NCBI GenBank assembly: GCA_020746995.1
Contig: JAGPXD010000006.1
Coordinates: forward strand, 1,860,001-1,924,000
Direction: 5' to 3'
From: Plectosphaerella cucumerina
Taxonomy: Eukaryota; Ascomycota; Sordariomycetes; Glomerellales; Plectosphaerellaceae
Length of the DNA stretch: 64,000 nucleotides
Part shown: positions 1 through 10,915 of the stretch, one piece after another
Numbering within the stretch: the stretch's first letter is position 1
How the letters are laid out: each line of letters opens with the position of its first letter
Made by a program: the position numbers and the translations under genes
Notes under the pieces: model-generated
What the model was told of the DNA's origin: nothing
Seen by the model: the letters and a program-made list of their open reading frames with translations, nothing else
Databases searched by the model: none

Positions 1-500
1 CTTCGATAGGTAGCTCGTCTCTCAGGGCTGGTAGCCTTGGACGGATCACCATCCGCGATATTTCGGGGCCCGCCAGCCGTCAAAGCGCATGGGCTCTGCA
101 AATGCCGATGTCCACTGTTATCCCCGGGGCCCGGGGCGAGCACGAAATGTGCCGGATCGGGTTGGACCGCCCGTGATGGTTGTCAGTTCGGCCGAGGCCG
201 TTGGCTGTCTTGGACGACCCTAGCGGAAACCATCGCCACGCTTGGTTCGTTGCCTCGGCCGCGGCTTACCAGAAATGGGTCAGCGACTTGAGCAGTTTTG
301 TCAGGTCGATTAACGGTTCGCCCCCTTGTGACAAGTGCCGGCAGTGGGCGGGAAGGCCAGATAGATGGATTGATAAGTATAGAGAGAGATATTCGTCCGT
401 CAACGCTGTCGATGGCGACATGTGCTTTGTGTGTGCGCAAGCTGTTGCGTCGCTGAGAGTTCCGATGGATCACATCAACATCACCGTTCAGGATGGGGCC
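1..500. other. Window start, upstream of first gene
   Basis: No complete gene is visible. The reading frame of the following gene stays open upstream to about position 180 but has only non-ATG codons until ATGs at 420 and 465. Part of this stretch may therefore be coding or 5' untranslated. Two CxxC pairs fall in the open frame (around 330 and 425), but their spacing does not fit a Zn2Cys6 cluster. Confidence 0.4.
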
Positions 501-2349
501 ATGGTGTCGACGAAGCGTGGCTTTCAGGTGTCCAAGACGAAGTATCAGGGCATCCGGTTTGTCAACACGTACGCTCCCGAGGGGATGGTCAGCACCAAGA
601 AGCCCTCGAAGTCATCAAGTTGTCAGGGAGGAATGCAACACTGCTTCAGGCTGTCTAAACCTACAGAGACTCCGAAAGCTGCAGCTGATATCAACGGCAC
701 CCCAAGGCAGCTGAAGAAGAGCACCCGTCGAAGCAACACACCGAACACGCCATCAGATCAGTCAACCAGCTCGGACGATGCCTTCAGCTCAGACTCCTCA
801 GCGACCACCATCCTCTCCGACAGAACACCCAGCCCCGACACCTTCAGACCCGACGTCTGGGACACTCACTCCTTCGGCTTCCCAATGACGCCCAGAGGCA
901 AGAAGATGGTCCACGTCTACTTCTCTTCCATCCCTTCGAAGATGTACCCCCTCGACGACATCCTCACCTACAACCCGGCTCGCACACCCAGTTTCTTCGA
1001 ACGGATCAACCGCAACCTCATCATCATGCGGTCCGTCACCGGCACGGGGCTTCTCATCGACTCCGCTCGCAGAGGGCAGCCGTGCTCGGCCGAGATACTC
1101 GACTACATGGCGCGGTTCTACGGCATGATCAATCTCGAGCTGCAGGGTAGCAAGGGCGTCAGCAAAGAGACCATCGAGTGTGTCTGCTCGATGGCCATTG
1201 GGGCGGTGGGTTACATGAACTGCCGGGGTGTAAGATGGGATGCTGACGAGTTGTAGACGCATATCGGGCAATATGACCATTGGAGGCTGCATATGAAAGG
1301 GCTGAGGCAGATTACCGACCTTGAGAGCGATGCTCTCCGCGATGGGGGGTATCTGATGAACAAGCTGAGGCGGTAGGTGATATCTCAAACGGCCTGTATT
1401 GCTCCGCTGACATCTTTCCAGAGCCGACGTCAAAGGTGCAGCGACTGTGGGCGAGCTGCCGTTCCTCCCGCACATGAGACTCCATGACAACGTCTCAAAC
1501 GTCCTTCCCCTTGCCATTCGAAAAAAAACAGCCCAGTCAGTCGAGGCAATGCTCGCTCCCTGTGGACTTCAGCCCGCTGTCATCGACTCCGTCACAGGCC
1601 TTGCCCTGTTCGTGCGCACCCTCAAGACAGCGTCCGCCTCTCGAGGCAAACTCCGCCTTGATCCCCACGGATTCATCGACGAATGGTACTGGGTTGAGTC
1701 TCAACTCCTGCGGCATCCAGGACCACTCTGCGACCCCGACACACCGGCGCAGAGCCTGCAGGTCAATATTGCTGAGGGCAGTCCCATGGGCGAGTTTGGA
1801 AAGGCACCGACGATTAAGACATTGCATATGCCGGCGCCGTTGAACGTCGAGCCGGCGTCTGCGGAGAATATTCTCGAGCCGGTTGTGCGGTTGGCGAGTG
1901 TGCTTTACATCGAGGCTTTGATCCCAGATGATCCTCGGACGTTGAATGGGTACGCGGTGCTGCTGACGCTCATGTCCAAGACGATGGGAGACGTCATGAA
2001 CCGTCTCCGTCGTCGCGGGGCCATAGCGGGAGACCGAAGATTCGACGACGGACTGTTTGAGATTGCGGCTATGAGGCCAGTCATGATCTGGGCAGCGCTG
2101 GTCGCATATGTCGTTGCTTGGCTGGGGGAGAGGGAGGTGCATTGGGGTTCTGTGCGGTATGAGCGAGCGGTGTACCGGGATTATCTGTTGTATTTCATCG
2201 GACCGGAGGCTGAGGATGTGAGCCGGCTCAGAGACTTGGATCTAGCGTTTTGTGAGATTTTAGATCTTCAGGGCTTGCTGAGGAAGAAGTTGGATACGAG
2301 GGAGCTGTTGCAGGCTATCATCAGGGATCACGTCGATGGATTAGGTTGA
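501..2349 (+). CDS. Fungal transcription-factor-domain protein (no zinc cluster seen)
   Basis: Predicted nuclear regulator resembling the C-terminal 'fungal-specific transcription factor' domain family (DUF3468 type). I join exons 501-1205, 1257-1372 and 1422-2349, giving about 582 residues. Intron 1 (51 nt, GTGGGT...GCTGAC...TAG) removes an in-frame TAG at 1254-1256. Intron 2 (49 nt, GTAGGT...CAG) restores frame into the long 3' exon. The joined text around intron 1 reads AIGA-THIGQYDHWRLHMKGL, which fits the family pattern of a small-residue helix followed by G-x-x-D-H-W-R-x-H-M-x-G-L. The N-terminal part is Ser/Thr-rich, and an early FVNTYAP segment resembles the FVNxxxP start seen in family members lacking a DNA-binding domain. 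No Zn2Cys6 motif is present. ATG 501 was chosen for its good context (GCCATGG); ATGs at 465 and 420 are alternatives. Domain call is fairly firm, start and target unknown. Confidence 0.6.
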
Positions 2350-2673
2350 GGTTTGTGGGGAGATGCATGGCAATACCCGTCAAAACACATCTCTCGGGAA
2401 CAAATGACTATCCCCCCTGGCTTTGAAAGCGTCCCTCCTTTGCTGTGTGTGCGTTTTTGAAGGCATTGATGCTGGCGGCACACCGAGACACACCGAGTCG
2501 AGTTGGACCCACTCCGGTCCCCTTTTCATTTCTGCGGTGAGACCGACGACCAACCTCGCCAGAAACACAACACCACTTCCGTCCAACAGATTGACATACT
2601 TTGGCTAGCTGGAGTAGCTTGAACATAGATTGGTCGTTTGTCTGTCTGCATCACTCAGACAGAACCGAGCACC
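2350..2673. other. Intergenic, promoter of the EBP gene
   Basis: About 320 bp with no convincing gene. It must carry the 3' end of the upstream gene and the promoter and 5' leader of the EBP gene. I see no clear TATA box or repeat. Confidence 0.5.
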
Positions 2674-3537
2674 ATGGGCGATCCAACGGGAACACACCCG
2701 TACTACCCGGTCGACGCGTCGATACCTCACTACCGGCCGAACGAGTCGAGCCATGTCGTCTTCCTCGCTGCCTTTGGCGGCATCATTCTCGCAGCCGTGT
2801 CCAGCGTATGGGCTATCGTTCGCCTGATCCGCCCTTCGTTGCGGGCGGGTGACCAGCTCTGCGTGGTGTGGTTCGCGCTCTGTGAGTCTCACCAGTCCGC
2901 TGCTCTCAAGCTATGTTCTCGTGATATCAAGACTGACCAACCAAGGTGGCTTCCTGCACTGCTTCTTCGAAGGTCCGTATACCACCCAAAGACCCCTATC
3001 CCCCCTCCGCTGACAGGGCCAGGCTACTTCGTCTACAACCACGCCACCCTCGCAGGCTCACAATCCATCTTCGGCCAAGCCTGGAAAGAATACACCCTTT
3101 CCGACTCGCGCTACCTCACCTCAGACCCCTTCATGCTCTGCGTCGAAGCCATCACCGTCGCCGTCTGGGGCCCGCTCTGCTGGGCCATCGTAGCGGCCAT
3201 CGCGGCACGCAGTCCCGTGAGGCACCCTCTGCAGATCGTCATGTGCGTCGGCCACCTGTACGGCGTGGCTTTGTATTACTCCACAAGCTTGACGGAGCGG
3301 GCCATGACGGGGACGATGCATAGCCGGCCGGAGTTTTTGTACTTTTGGGTGTATTATGTTGGGTTCAACGCGCCTTGGGTTGTTGTTCCGGGTGGTAAGT
3401 CGTCATGGGGTCTCAAGTTTACCTCAGAATACTGATCATGTCTAGTGCTCTTGGTGCAGAGTTTCAAGGCCGGTGCGAGGGCGTTTGCCGCCATGGAGAG
3501 GGAGGACGCGACAGAGGAGGTGAAGAAGAAGAGGTAG
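2674..3537 (+). CDS. EBP-family sterol isomerase-like membrane protein
   Basis: Member of the emopamil-binding protein family, whose animal and plant enzymes move the sterol C8 double bond to C7 in the ER. Exons 2674-2881, 2946-2972, 3023-3394 and 3446-3537 give 232 residues, close to the usual 220-240. Residues expected from human EBP are present: His74 and Glu78 in GFLHCFFEGYF, Glu120 in VEAITVAVWGPL, and an N-x-x-W in GFNAPWVV. Four to five hydrophobic segments fit an ER membrane protein. Exon 2 is only 27 nt, yet it carries the His/Glu pair and is required to keep the frame. Introns are 64, 50 and 51 nt. Most fungi use the unrelated ERG2 protein for this step, so the physiological role is uncertain: it may be a second isomerase or act on another lipid. 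The family call is strong; the substrate is not shown. Confidence 0.92.
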
Positions 3538-3963
3538 GCTTCTTAGCTGCTTAAAGCTGATGGTTCTATTGAGGATGCCAGTATCCTACAATTGACGATT
3601 GTAAGATGGCACCAAAGTTCTACATATCTGGGACATTAATAATATGTGCTCAACTCGTCGTGAAGCGTGTTCAGCGGTGCATCACCAGTCAGGAACAAAT
3701 CAGCCAATCATCATGGCGGCGTGCACGACTCACTGGCCGGTGGAGCGGTGGGGAGGGGGCAGTGCTGACTTCACTGCTGCCACCGTAACGTAACCTCAAC
3801 TCTGGACATGGCTTTAAGATTGAGCAATACCATCCTGAGAACCCTTGCTTTGACTCCTTCCGCCCGCCCGCTTTCTCACCTCTCGTTCTCATTTCTTCAA
3901 GCCCGGCCGGCTACTCGCAATCACCACACCAAAATCCCCTCACCCACAGGCGATCAACGCACC
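3538..3963. other. Intergenic, upstream of the GlcNAc-induced-protein gene
   Basis: No independent gene supported. A 64-codon frame from ATG 3808 looks like a mitochondrial presequence (Arg/Ser/Leu-rich) and runs in frame through ATG 3964 before stopping at 4000-4002. It lies in the same frame as that ATG but not in the frame of the main conserved body. Confidence 0.4.
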
Positions 3964-4652
3964 ATGGGCGACATACCCCCCAAGCCGCCCCTTTCGCCCT
4001 GACGGAGGTTGACAGGTTGGTTCTGTCACAGACGGATGAAGAGTTCAAGCTGCACGACTGGAACGAGCTGCGAGAGATTGTTGGTATGCTTGACCTATCT
4101 GACCCCCCCTGCTTCAAGCCACAGCTGCTGACCCTCACAGCCGCCAACAAGCTCGAGGTCTTCAAGCGCAAGCCGTCGGACCTGCGTAGATACATGCAGT
4201 GGACGGCCGAGACAAAGGCCGAGTATGGCTCCATGACCAACTACATCCTCCAGCACCGCCTCCCCAAGACCTGGGGTACCCCGCCCTTCACGCCCCTCTC
4301 GGACGTCCCCCTGCAGAACCCGGCCGACTACCGCATCCTCATCAACGACTGGCCCTACGGCCTGACGCCCGACGTGACGCACCTGGTCGTGTGGTCGCGT
4401 ACGCCCATCGCCACGGACGCCGAGACAGGCGACGTCACCGACGAGAGCAGGCGGCTGATCCGCGAGTTTGTCGAGGAGCGCTTTGTGCGGCCCCTCGGTG
4501 ATGGTGGCGAGGACAGGGTGCTCTGGTTCAAGAACTGGGTGGCCCTACAGAGCGTCAGGTCGCTGGAGCACTTCCACGTGCTGGTGCGCAACGCGGACCC
4601 CGAACAGCTCAAGGCCTGGGCGGAGGAGCAGCCGTGCCACCGAGGCGAGTAG
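3964..4652 (+). CDS. N-acetylglucosamine-induced protein 1-like (DUF3605), frameshifted near start
   Basis: Homologue of the fungal DUF3605 family, named after a Candida gene induced by N-acetylglucosamine; biochemical function is unknown. The conserved body is clear: LTEVDRLVLSQTDEEF, PSDLRRYMQWTAETKAEYGS, then WGTPPF, NDWPYGL and WFKNW. A 57-nt intron at 4084-4140 (GTATGC...CTGAC...CAG) joins LREIV to AANKLEVF. Because it is a multiple of three it is easily missed. ATG 3964 starts MGDIPPKPP, the form expected for the family N-terminus, but that frame stops at 4000-4002. The conserved body lies in the next frame, with one base missing (or two extra) near the CCCC run at 3988-3991. No upstream ATG or plausible intron repairs this, and the next in-frame Met is well inside the domain. 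Either a recent frameshift, a sequence error, or non-standard initiation. Confidence 0.82.
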
Positions 4653-4753
4653 GCCGGACGTTGCTATTAGAGAGGGACAGAAGACTGCTAGACTGCTAGA
4701 CCCAATAGACAAGCCCACGAACAGGCCGTGTCGTCCGCCTGGTGATGAACCGC

Positions 4754-5245
4754 CTAGGCGGCCCTGCGCTGCCGCCTGTTGCCCGCGGGAGCAGCAGCAG
4801 CGGCAGGCTCCTGAGCACCGGCGCCGCCGAGCCCGGCCAGCTGCTTGCCGTAACCCGCAAGGCCGGCGCCGAGGTAGGCGCCGTAAGCGGGCACAGCCAG
4901 CCACAGGAACCAGCCCCAGTTGCCGAAGAGGATGACGAGCACGGCCGAGGCCCAGGTGACCCAGACGACGTCCCACATGTACTCAGTCAGGCCGGCGGCG
5001 GCGAGGTCCTCGCCAGATGTCTTGAGGGCGCCGCTGGCATCGTACTTGGGGCGGCCGGTCGTCTCGAGAACAAACTCGCAGATGAGGGCGGGCACCGACA
5101 GGAGGATGTACCAGAAGAGGGACCTTGAGCGGAAGAGGAAGTGGGCGGCGAGGAAGAGGAAGTTGATGGCGGCGGAGCCGATGTGCAGGTTGTTGAGGGC
5201 GACGGCGTTGGACTTGGCGCGGTCCTTCTTTGCTTTCTGGGCCAT
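4754..5245 (-). CDS. SND2: SRP-independent targeting protein 2 / TMEM208 homologue
   Basis: Single-exon gene for a 163-residue ER membrane protein. The family (TMEM208 in animals, Snd2/Env10 in yeast) helps deliver proteins, especially tail-anchored or centrally anchored ones, to the ER outside the SRP route. Visible features are a basic start MAQKAKKDRAKSN, two close hydrophobic segments (about residues 24-60), a second hydrophobic pair in the VVWVTWASAVLVILFGNWGW region (about 95-130), and a short Ala-rich tail ending in basic residues. Length agrees with the family (about 170). It is divergent from APC3, with a 1.4-kb gap between starts, and lies tail to tail with the GlcNAc-induced-protein gene, about 100 bp apart. 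Confidence comes from length, topology and the N-terminal motif. Confidence 0.85.
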   Translation of the reverse strand: MAQKAKKDRAKSNAVALNNLHIGSAAINFLFLAAHFLFRSRSLFWYILLSVPALICEFVLETTGRPKYDASGALKTSGEDLAAAGLTEYMWDVVWVTWASAVLVILFGNWGWFLWLAVPAYGAYLGAGLAGYGKQLAGLGGAGAQEPAAAAAPAGNRRQRRAA

Positions 5246-6618
5246 GGTCGGCGGTAGGGGAGATGCGAGTCGTGGAAGTTAACTCGGAAGCCGGATCGAG
5301 CCGTTGAATTACAGGTGAGGAACGTGGCGAGCCGGGGTGGATGGCTTGAGGTTGTCGTGTTCAGATGGGGGGCGGTTGTGAGTGAGCGTAATGTGACGAC
5401 AGAGAGAGAGGAGAGCGGGAATTGGTTCGTTGCACTGGAATGCTGTGGCGCAGAAACCCGGTGGCTGGGCCAGCCTAGGCCGTTTTCGAGACACGGGCGC
5501 GGGCGGCAGCCACCTGTGTGCGGTGCGGTGTGGTGTGGCGGCAAGCGCCTCCCCGAGGGCGCTTCCCGTCCACTTCAGGCGGTTGCCGGGCTGCCGGGCT
5601 GGCGACCACCGCTCGAGGGACGCCCGTCAGCCAATCATTGAACCCCAGCCTCAGCGCAACACCGCCTCTGGCAGTCGCTGCTCATCCTGTCAGCCCAAAC
5701 ATCACCAACCACGCTCCACGCTGCGCGGGTGCCTTGCCTTGTCACGTCGCCCTCCTCCGTTCACGACCACCTCTTCGCAGCTTCCCCTTCCCTCCCCTCC
5801 ACCCTCCCCTTCGACCTCCCTTTCTATCCCTGCTACACCCGGCGTCGTCGCGTCCGGTGCAGGTCCGACTTTCTCCATCGCCCTCCCTGTCGAAGACATG
5901 GGCTCTTCCTGTGCAGCTTCTCATCACGGACGGTAGTGTTGCCTCTATTTTGGTTCCCTCGCCCCTGCTCTCTCAAACCCCCTCGATTGCGAAAACCCAA
6001 AACAAATTGAACCACACCCACTCACCACGCACCACACCCCGGGGACCCACCACCGACCTCCCGACAACCTTGAACCAGCCCCTCGCTGTGTCGCTCCCAT
6101 CGTCACTACCTCCCTCTTGGGCTTCGTTCTCGATTTCGATTGCCAGGCCAGGCCGACCGACCTGCAGTTGCGCCTCGTCCTGCGCCCGCCGAACAACAAC
6201 CCAGCACTTGGCTGCCGGGCTTTGTTGTTGCTCCCGGCACTTGTGCACTGCGCCCGGCCACTACAGCAGCAGGATATCCAGAATTGATATCACCGCCCGA
6301 TTGAGGCTTCGCATTCGACACAGTCACCGTCTGGCCAATCTGTGGCCGACAATAATCCTTAATACCACTGTTGCATCCGAGCTCCGTTGTCGAGGGATCA
6401 CCGGATTGCCCCCCGTCGCAACCTGCGTCGCACCGACAGACAGAATCGTCTGAAGGGACAACCATCCCTCCGGCACCCCACATACACTTTGTCACCTCGA
6501 CCGCCGACGCCTTTTCCAGTCTTTCCAACACACTCGACTCCCATGGCTGGCGTCGACGGAACGCTCTAATACCCAAGATACCCCCCACGAGACCAGTCGC
6601 TTCCCTGCGTCTCGCACA
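5246..6618. other. Divergent promoter and leaders, SND2/APC3
   Basis: A 1.37-kb spacer between two divergent starts. The APC3-proximal half is strongly C/T-rich on the plus strand (about 5690-6120), as in many fungal promoters and 5' leaders. An open frame of about 310 codons (5518-6453) exists but is low-complexity Pro/Ser/Arg and overlaps many others; I do not accept it as a gene. Several short upstream ATGs would precede APC3 if transcription begins early. Confidence 0.5.
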
Positions 6619-9158
6619 ATGGCGCCGTCGAGCACAGCAATCTCCAGTCTGCTACGGCAGACTGTGTACTACCACCTCGACAACAACTCCCACGACAACG
6701 CCCTCTTCTTCGCAGAAAAGCTCGCCGCACAAGACCCGAAAGCCAGCGAGTCCACCCACCTCCTGTCGCTTTGTCACCTCCGCCTCGGCGACAGCCGCTC
6801 CGCCTACGACTTTAGCAGGCAGTCGGCATGTCGATCGGCGAACCTGGGCGCCATCTGGGTCTTTGCCCAGGCGTGCCTCCAACTCGAACGATACAGAGAA
6901 GGCATTGCGGTCCTGGAAAAGTCAAGAGACCGGTGGGTAGGCAGGTCGAATCTCGGAAAGCATACCGCCTCGGCGAGGTCACTACTGCCCGATGAGGCTG
7001 CAATACTGTCCCTCCTGGGAAAGCTGTATCGCCTCTACGGCGACGCGAGAAGAGCCGCCGAATCGTTCGAGAACGCCATCAAAGCCAACCCCTTCATGTG
7101 GGACGCCTTCCAAGCCCTCTGCGACATGGGCGTCTCTGTCAAGCCCGGCGTGTTCCGTTCCAACGACGCGCTGGTGCAGGCCTTTGACCACGAGTCCGCA
7201 CCCGAGGCCAAGGAACAGCTCGTGGCTCCGTTTCCAGAGTCACAAATACGGCCGACAAAGGCCTCGATGCGCAACGCGCTGGACTCAACAGACCCGTTCG
7301 AGCTCCAGCGGCCAGTCCACCATGACGTGGTGTACACTCAAGCTGTCCCTTCCATCGAGACGGAAGAGAACGATTTTATGACGAAGATTACCGCCGCACG
7401 CACGAGGCTCGCTCAGCCTGTCCTGACCACATCAGTACCCGATGGCCTGGAGACCCCCCCAGGAGTCGTTGCCGTCCCCGAGGTACACAGGCCAAACATG
7501 GTCGCCGACCACGCCCCGCCTCAAGCACCACTTCGAAGGACCCGCACAGCACATGTGGCCGATGGCCCGGCCATTGAAGTCCCGCCGCGGATGAGCTACA
7601 GGATCGGTACGAAGCGGAACGCAAGGAGCCAGGACAAGTCGCAGGATCAACCGCCCGAAGTGGTGCCTGAGCCGGCCACTGCCTTGTTCCGCACTTCGGC
7701 CACGGCGGCGGAGCGTAAGCGCACCGTGTCGGGCCATCCGGTTCAGTCGAGACAGCCGTCGGAGGAGCCCGGCGCCCCGCAGAGACGGAGCGCAAGGCTG
7801 AACATGTTCAAGCCGTCGTCGACCAAGGCAAACTCTGGCGCCGCTACTATCGGCGCTGGCGCGACGAGAGAGTTGAAGAAGGCTAGGCCCCCCATCACCC
7901 GGGCGTTCCGACCGGGATCCAGTGGCACCAACGTGGGCAGGGTTGTTAGCGGGAACCGAAACCCCCGGACGGAGGACCACGGAATGGACGTCGACCATGC
8001 CGAGACGGCGCGGATCAAGGAACCGGCCGCCACGGCGCATCCAGTCATGCCTCGGGCCACCACAGCGGAGCTGGAGAGTGTGAGAGTCGAGGAGGCGCTC
8101 AAGTGGATCATGGAGCTGATGAGAAAACTGGCCACCGGGTACTTCGCCGCTTCTCAGTTCCGATGCCAAGACGCGCTGCAGTCGCTGCAGTCACTGCCGC
8201 GCAGCCAGCAGGACACGCCCTGGGTGCTCGCCAGGCTGGGCCGGGCACATTACGAGCAGGCGGCGTACGCTGAGGCCGAGAAGTACTTCAGACGTCTGCG
8301 GGTTATGGCCCCCTCGCGGCACGAAGATATGGAGGTCTACTCGACGATCCTGTGGCATCTCAAGCGCGAGACGGACCTCTCATTCCTAGCACACGACTTG
8401 CTCGACGCGGCATGGCAGTCGCCGCAGGCGTGGTGCGCCATCGGAAACTCGTGGTCTCTGGCGAGGGACCCCGACCAAGCACTCAAGAGCTTCAAGCGAG
8501 CGACGCACCTGGACCCCAAATTCGCCTACGCCTTTACGCTGCAGGGCCACGAGCACGTGGCCAACGAGGAGTACGAGAAGGCGCTCGGTGCCTACCGGCA
8601 AGCTATTAGCGCCGACCAGCGTCACTACAACGCGTACTACGGCATCGGAAAGGTCCACCAGAAACTCGGCAACTACGAAAAGGCCAAGATCCACTTCCAA
8701 ACGGCGTCCATGATCAACCCGACCAACGCCGTGCTCATCTGCTGCATTGGCGACGTGCTCGAGAAGCAGAAGCACGTGGGCCTTGCGCTGCAGGCCTTCA
8801 CAAAGGCCACGGAGTTGGCGCCGCGGGCCGCGCAGACACGGTACAAGAAGGCCCGGGCGCTGCTCGCGGTCGGCCAGCTCGACGCGGCGCAGAAGGAGCT
8901 CCTGATCCTCAAGGACCTGGCGCCCGACGAGGCGAGCGTGCACTTCCTCCTGGGCAAGATGTACGTCCGCAATGGCGACGCCCAGTCGGCGACCCGACAC
9001 TTCACGGTGGCCGTGGCCCTGGACCCCAAGGCAAGTTCTTCTTCGGAACGGTCCTGACAGCAGCCTACTAACAACTATCACAGGCAAGCCAGCAGGTCAA
9101 GGACGCGATGGAGAGTCTCGAGGACGAGATGGGCATGGAAGATTCCATGATGACGTGA
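6619..9158 (+). CDS. CDC27: Anaphase-promoting complex subunit 3 (Cdc27/BimA)
   Basis: TPR subunit of the APC/C ubiquitin ligase, which binds the IR tails of activators and drives mitotic exit in the nucleus. The protein is 828 residues: exon 1 6619-9030 and a small exon 2 9084-9158. The N-terminal TPR block (about 1-180) includes LLRQTVYYHLDNNSHDNALF and LSLLGKLYRLYGDARRAAESF. A long disordered, Arg/Pro-rich linker spans about 190-490. The C-terminal TPR superhelix (about 495-800) holds GNSWSLARDPDQALKSFKRA and YGIGKVHQKLGNYEKAKIHF. Length matches Aspergillus BimA (about 800). The last intron is 53 nt with donor AAG|GCAAGT, branch CTAAC and acceptor CAG: a GC-AG intron. Splicing gives a 25-codon tail rich in Glu/Met (ESLEDEMGMEDSMMT); without it the frame ends in SSSSERS. 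It is divergent from SND2. Confidence 0.94.
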
Positions 9159-10330
9159 TGGGAAACCTGAAGTGCACCATCAGGCAACAACACTCTCGCT
9201 CGGCCTGTCTTGGAACACCTCGAAGGCTCCAGCGAACTCTTTATGTGACCATGGTATACGGGATGGTGTCGCAATCGCGACGGCATGGGAAACGATGGGT
9301 CGGCTCTGGATAGGACCTGGGACGATGGCATTCGGCTTGAGCACGATGATACGACTTGGACGTTTTATCAACCACCGAGGCATTGGCATGGATACGGCGT
9401 TGGGAGAAGCACTTGCTATACAACTGGGCTGGAGTCGTGGTCGGGAAGCGAGCCTCGTTTTGTCGGCCCGGCGGAGAACGCGGAGGGTGTTTCGGGTATA
9501 GACTCGGTTGCAGCACCTTTATCCAGACAGGAAAGTCAGCCTTGAATGTACAACATCTGGGAAGTCCTGGAAGCATGAGAGTGATGTGGACAGACGATCA
9601 GCGCGCAAGATGGGAGCTGTGGATCGTGGTTCGACGCGAGAGGATGACGCGCAGGAAACGGGACTGTCATGGGCAAAAGACCGACATGGGCCACGTGGGT
9701 AAATGTGCCCGTCGACCTTGATGACTGCCTGGTCCGTTTCTCTTCGTCCTAGATCACAATCACTGCTCCATCGAGGGCACCAGAAGCTCCCCTCTACCAG
9801 CCAGACGCGTGGTGAAGGAGGATGGTGGACTGTGACACGTCGGAGCTGCGACCCCGAAAGCTCGGACCATCGCGGTTCGCCCCACACGAACACGGTCCAC
9901 ACCCCGGCCCGCGTTGCTGCAGCTGAGGCAGCAGCGAACGGGGCTAGCGGGTAGCAGAGCAAGGCAGGGATGGCCCCCCAAAAACACAACGAAAACGCGC
10001 CTGCCCAAACAGCGCTTTTCCTGACGATTGGCACGCTCCGAAAAATAGGTCACTGGTGCACCCATTTTCTCAATAATCCGTCCCCACCCCCGATTAGGCA
10101 AGGCGCCTTTGGCTCCCCCATTTACTGATCCCGCGCAATCAGCCTGGCTGATTCCCACGCCCGTATTTAACTCCTCGCCGCCCCTCCCCGCCTCTCTCGC
10201 TCTTCCATTCTCACAACCACACACCCCCCGCCTTCTACCCACCTCACCCAACCAAAACGTCATCAACAAACGCGTCGCGTTTGCAACTCATCAACCACCA
10301 AGACTTTATCTTCACCACACTTCATTCACA
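9159..10330. other. Intergenic between APC3 and histone H4
   Basis: About 1.2 kb with no supported gene. It includes the APC3 3' region and the H4 promoter. Short open frames on both strands (for example 9519-10034 minus) have no recognisable domain and I treat them as chance. Confidence 0.5.
10027..10170 (+). promoter_or_regulatory. Histone H4 promoter elements
   Basis: An inverted CCAAT box (ATTGG, 10027-10031) and a TATA-like TATTTAA (10164-10170) lie about 300 and 160 bp before the H4 ATG. A CT-rich leader follows the TATA-like motif. Spacing is reasonable for a fungal RNA polymerase II promoter; function is inferred. Confidence 0.45.

Positions 10331-10915
<585 letters not shown>

Noticed and set aside
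1230..1256. A 27-nt ultrashort intron (GTAAGA...GCTGAC...TAG) in the first gene
   Set aside because: The motifs fit, but a 51-nt phase-0 intron from GTGGGT at 1206 uses the same branch and acceptor, is a normal fungal length, and gives text that fits the domain better.
5518..6453. A 311-codon plus-strand frame before APC3
   Set aside because: Low-complexity Ser/Pro/Arg text in a CT-rich leader, with no domain; overlapping frames are equally open.
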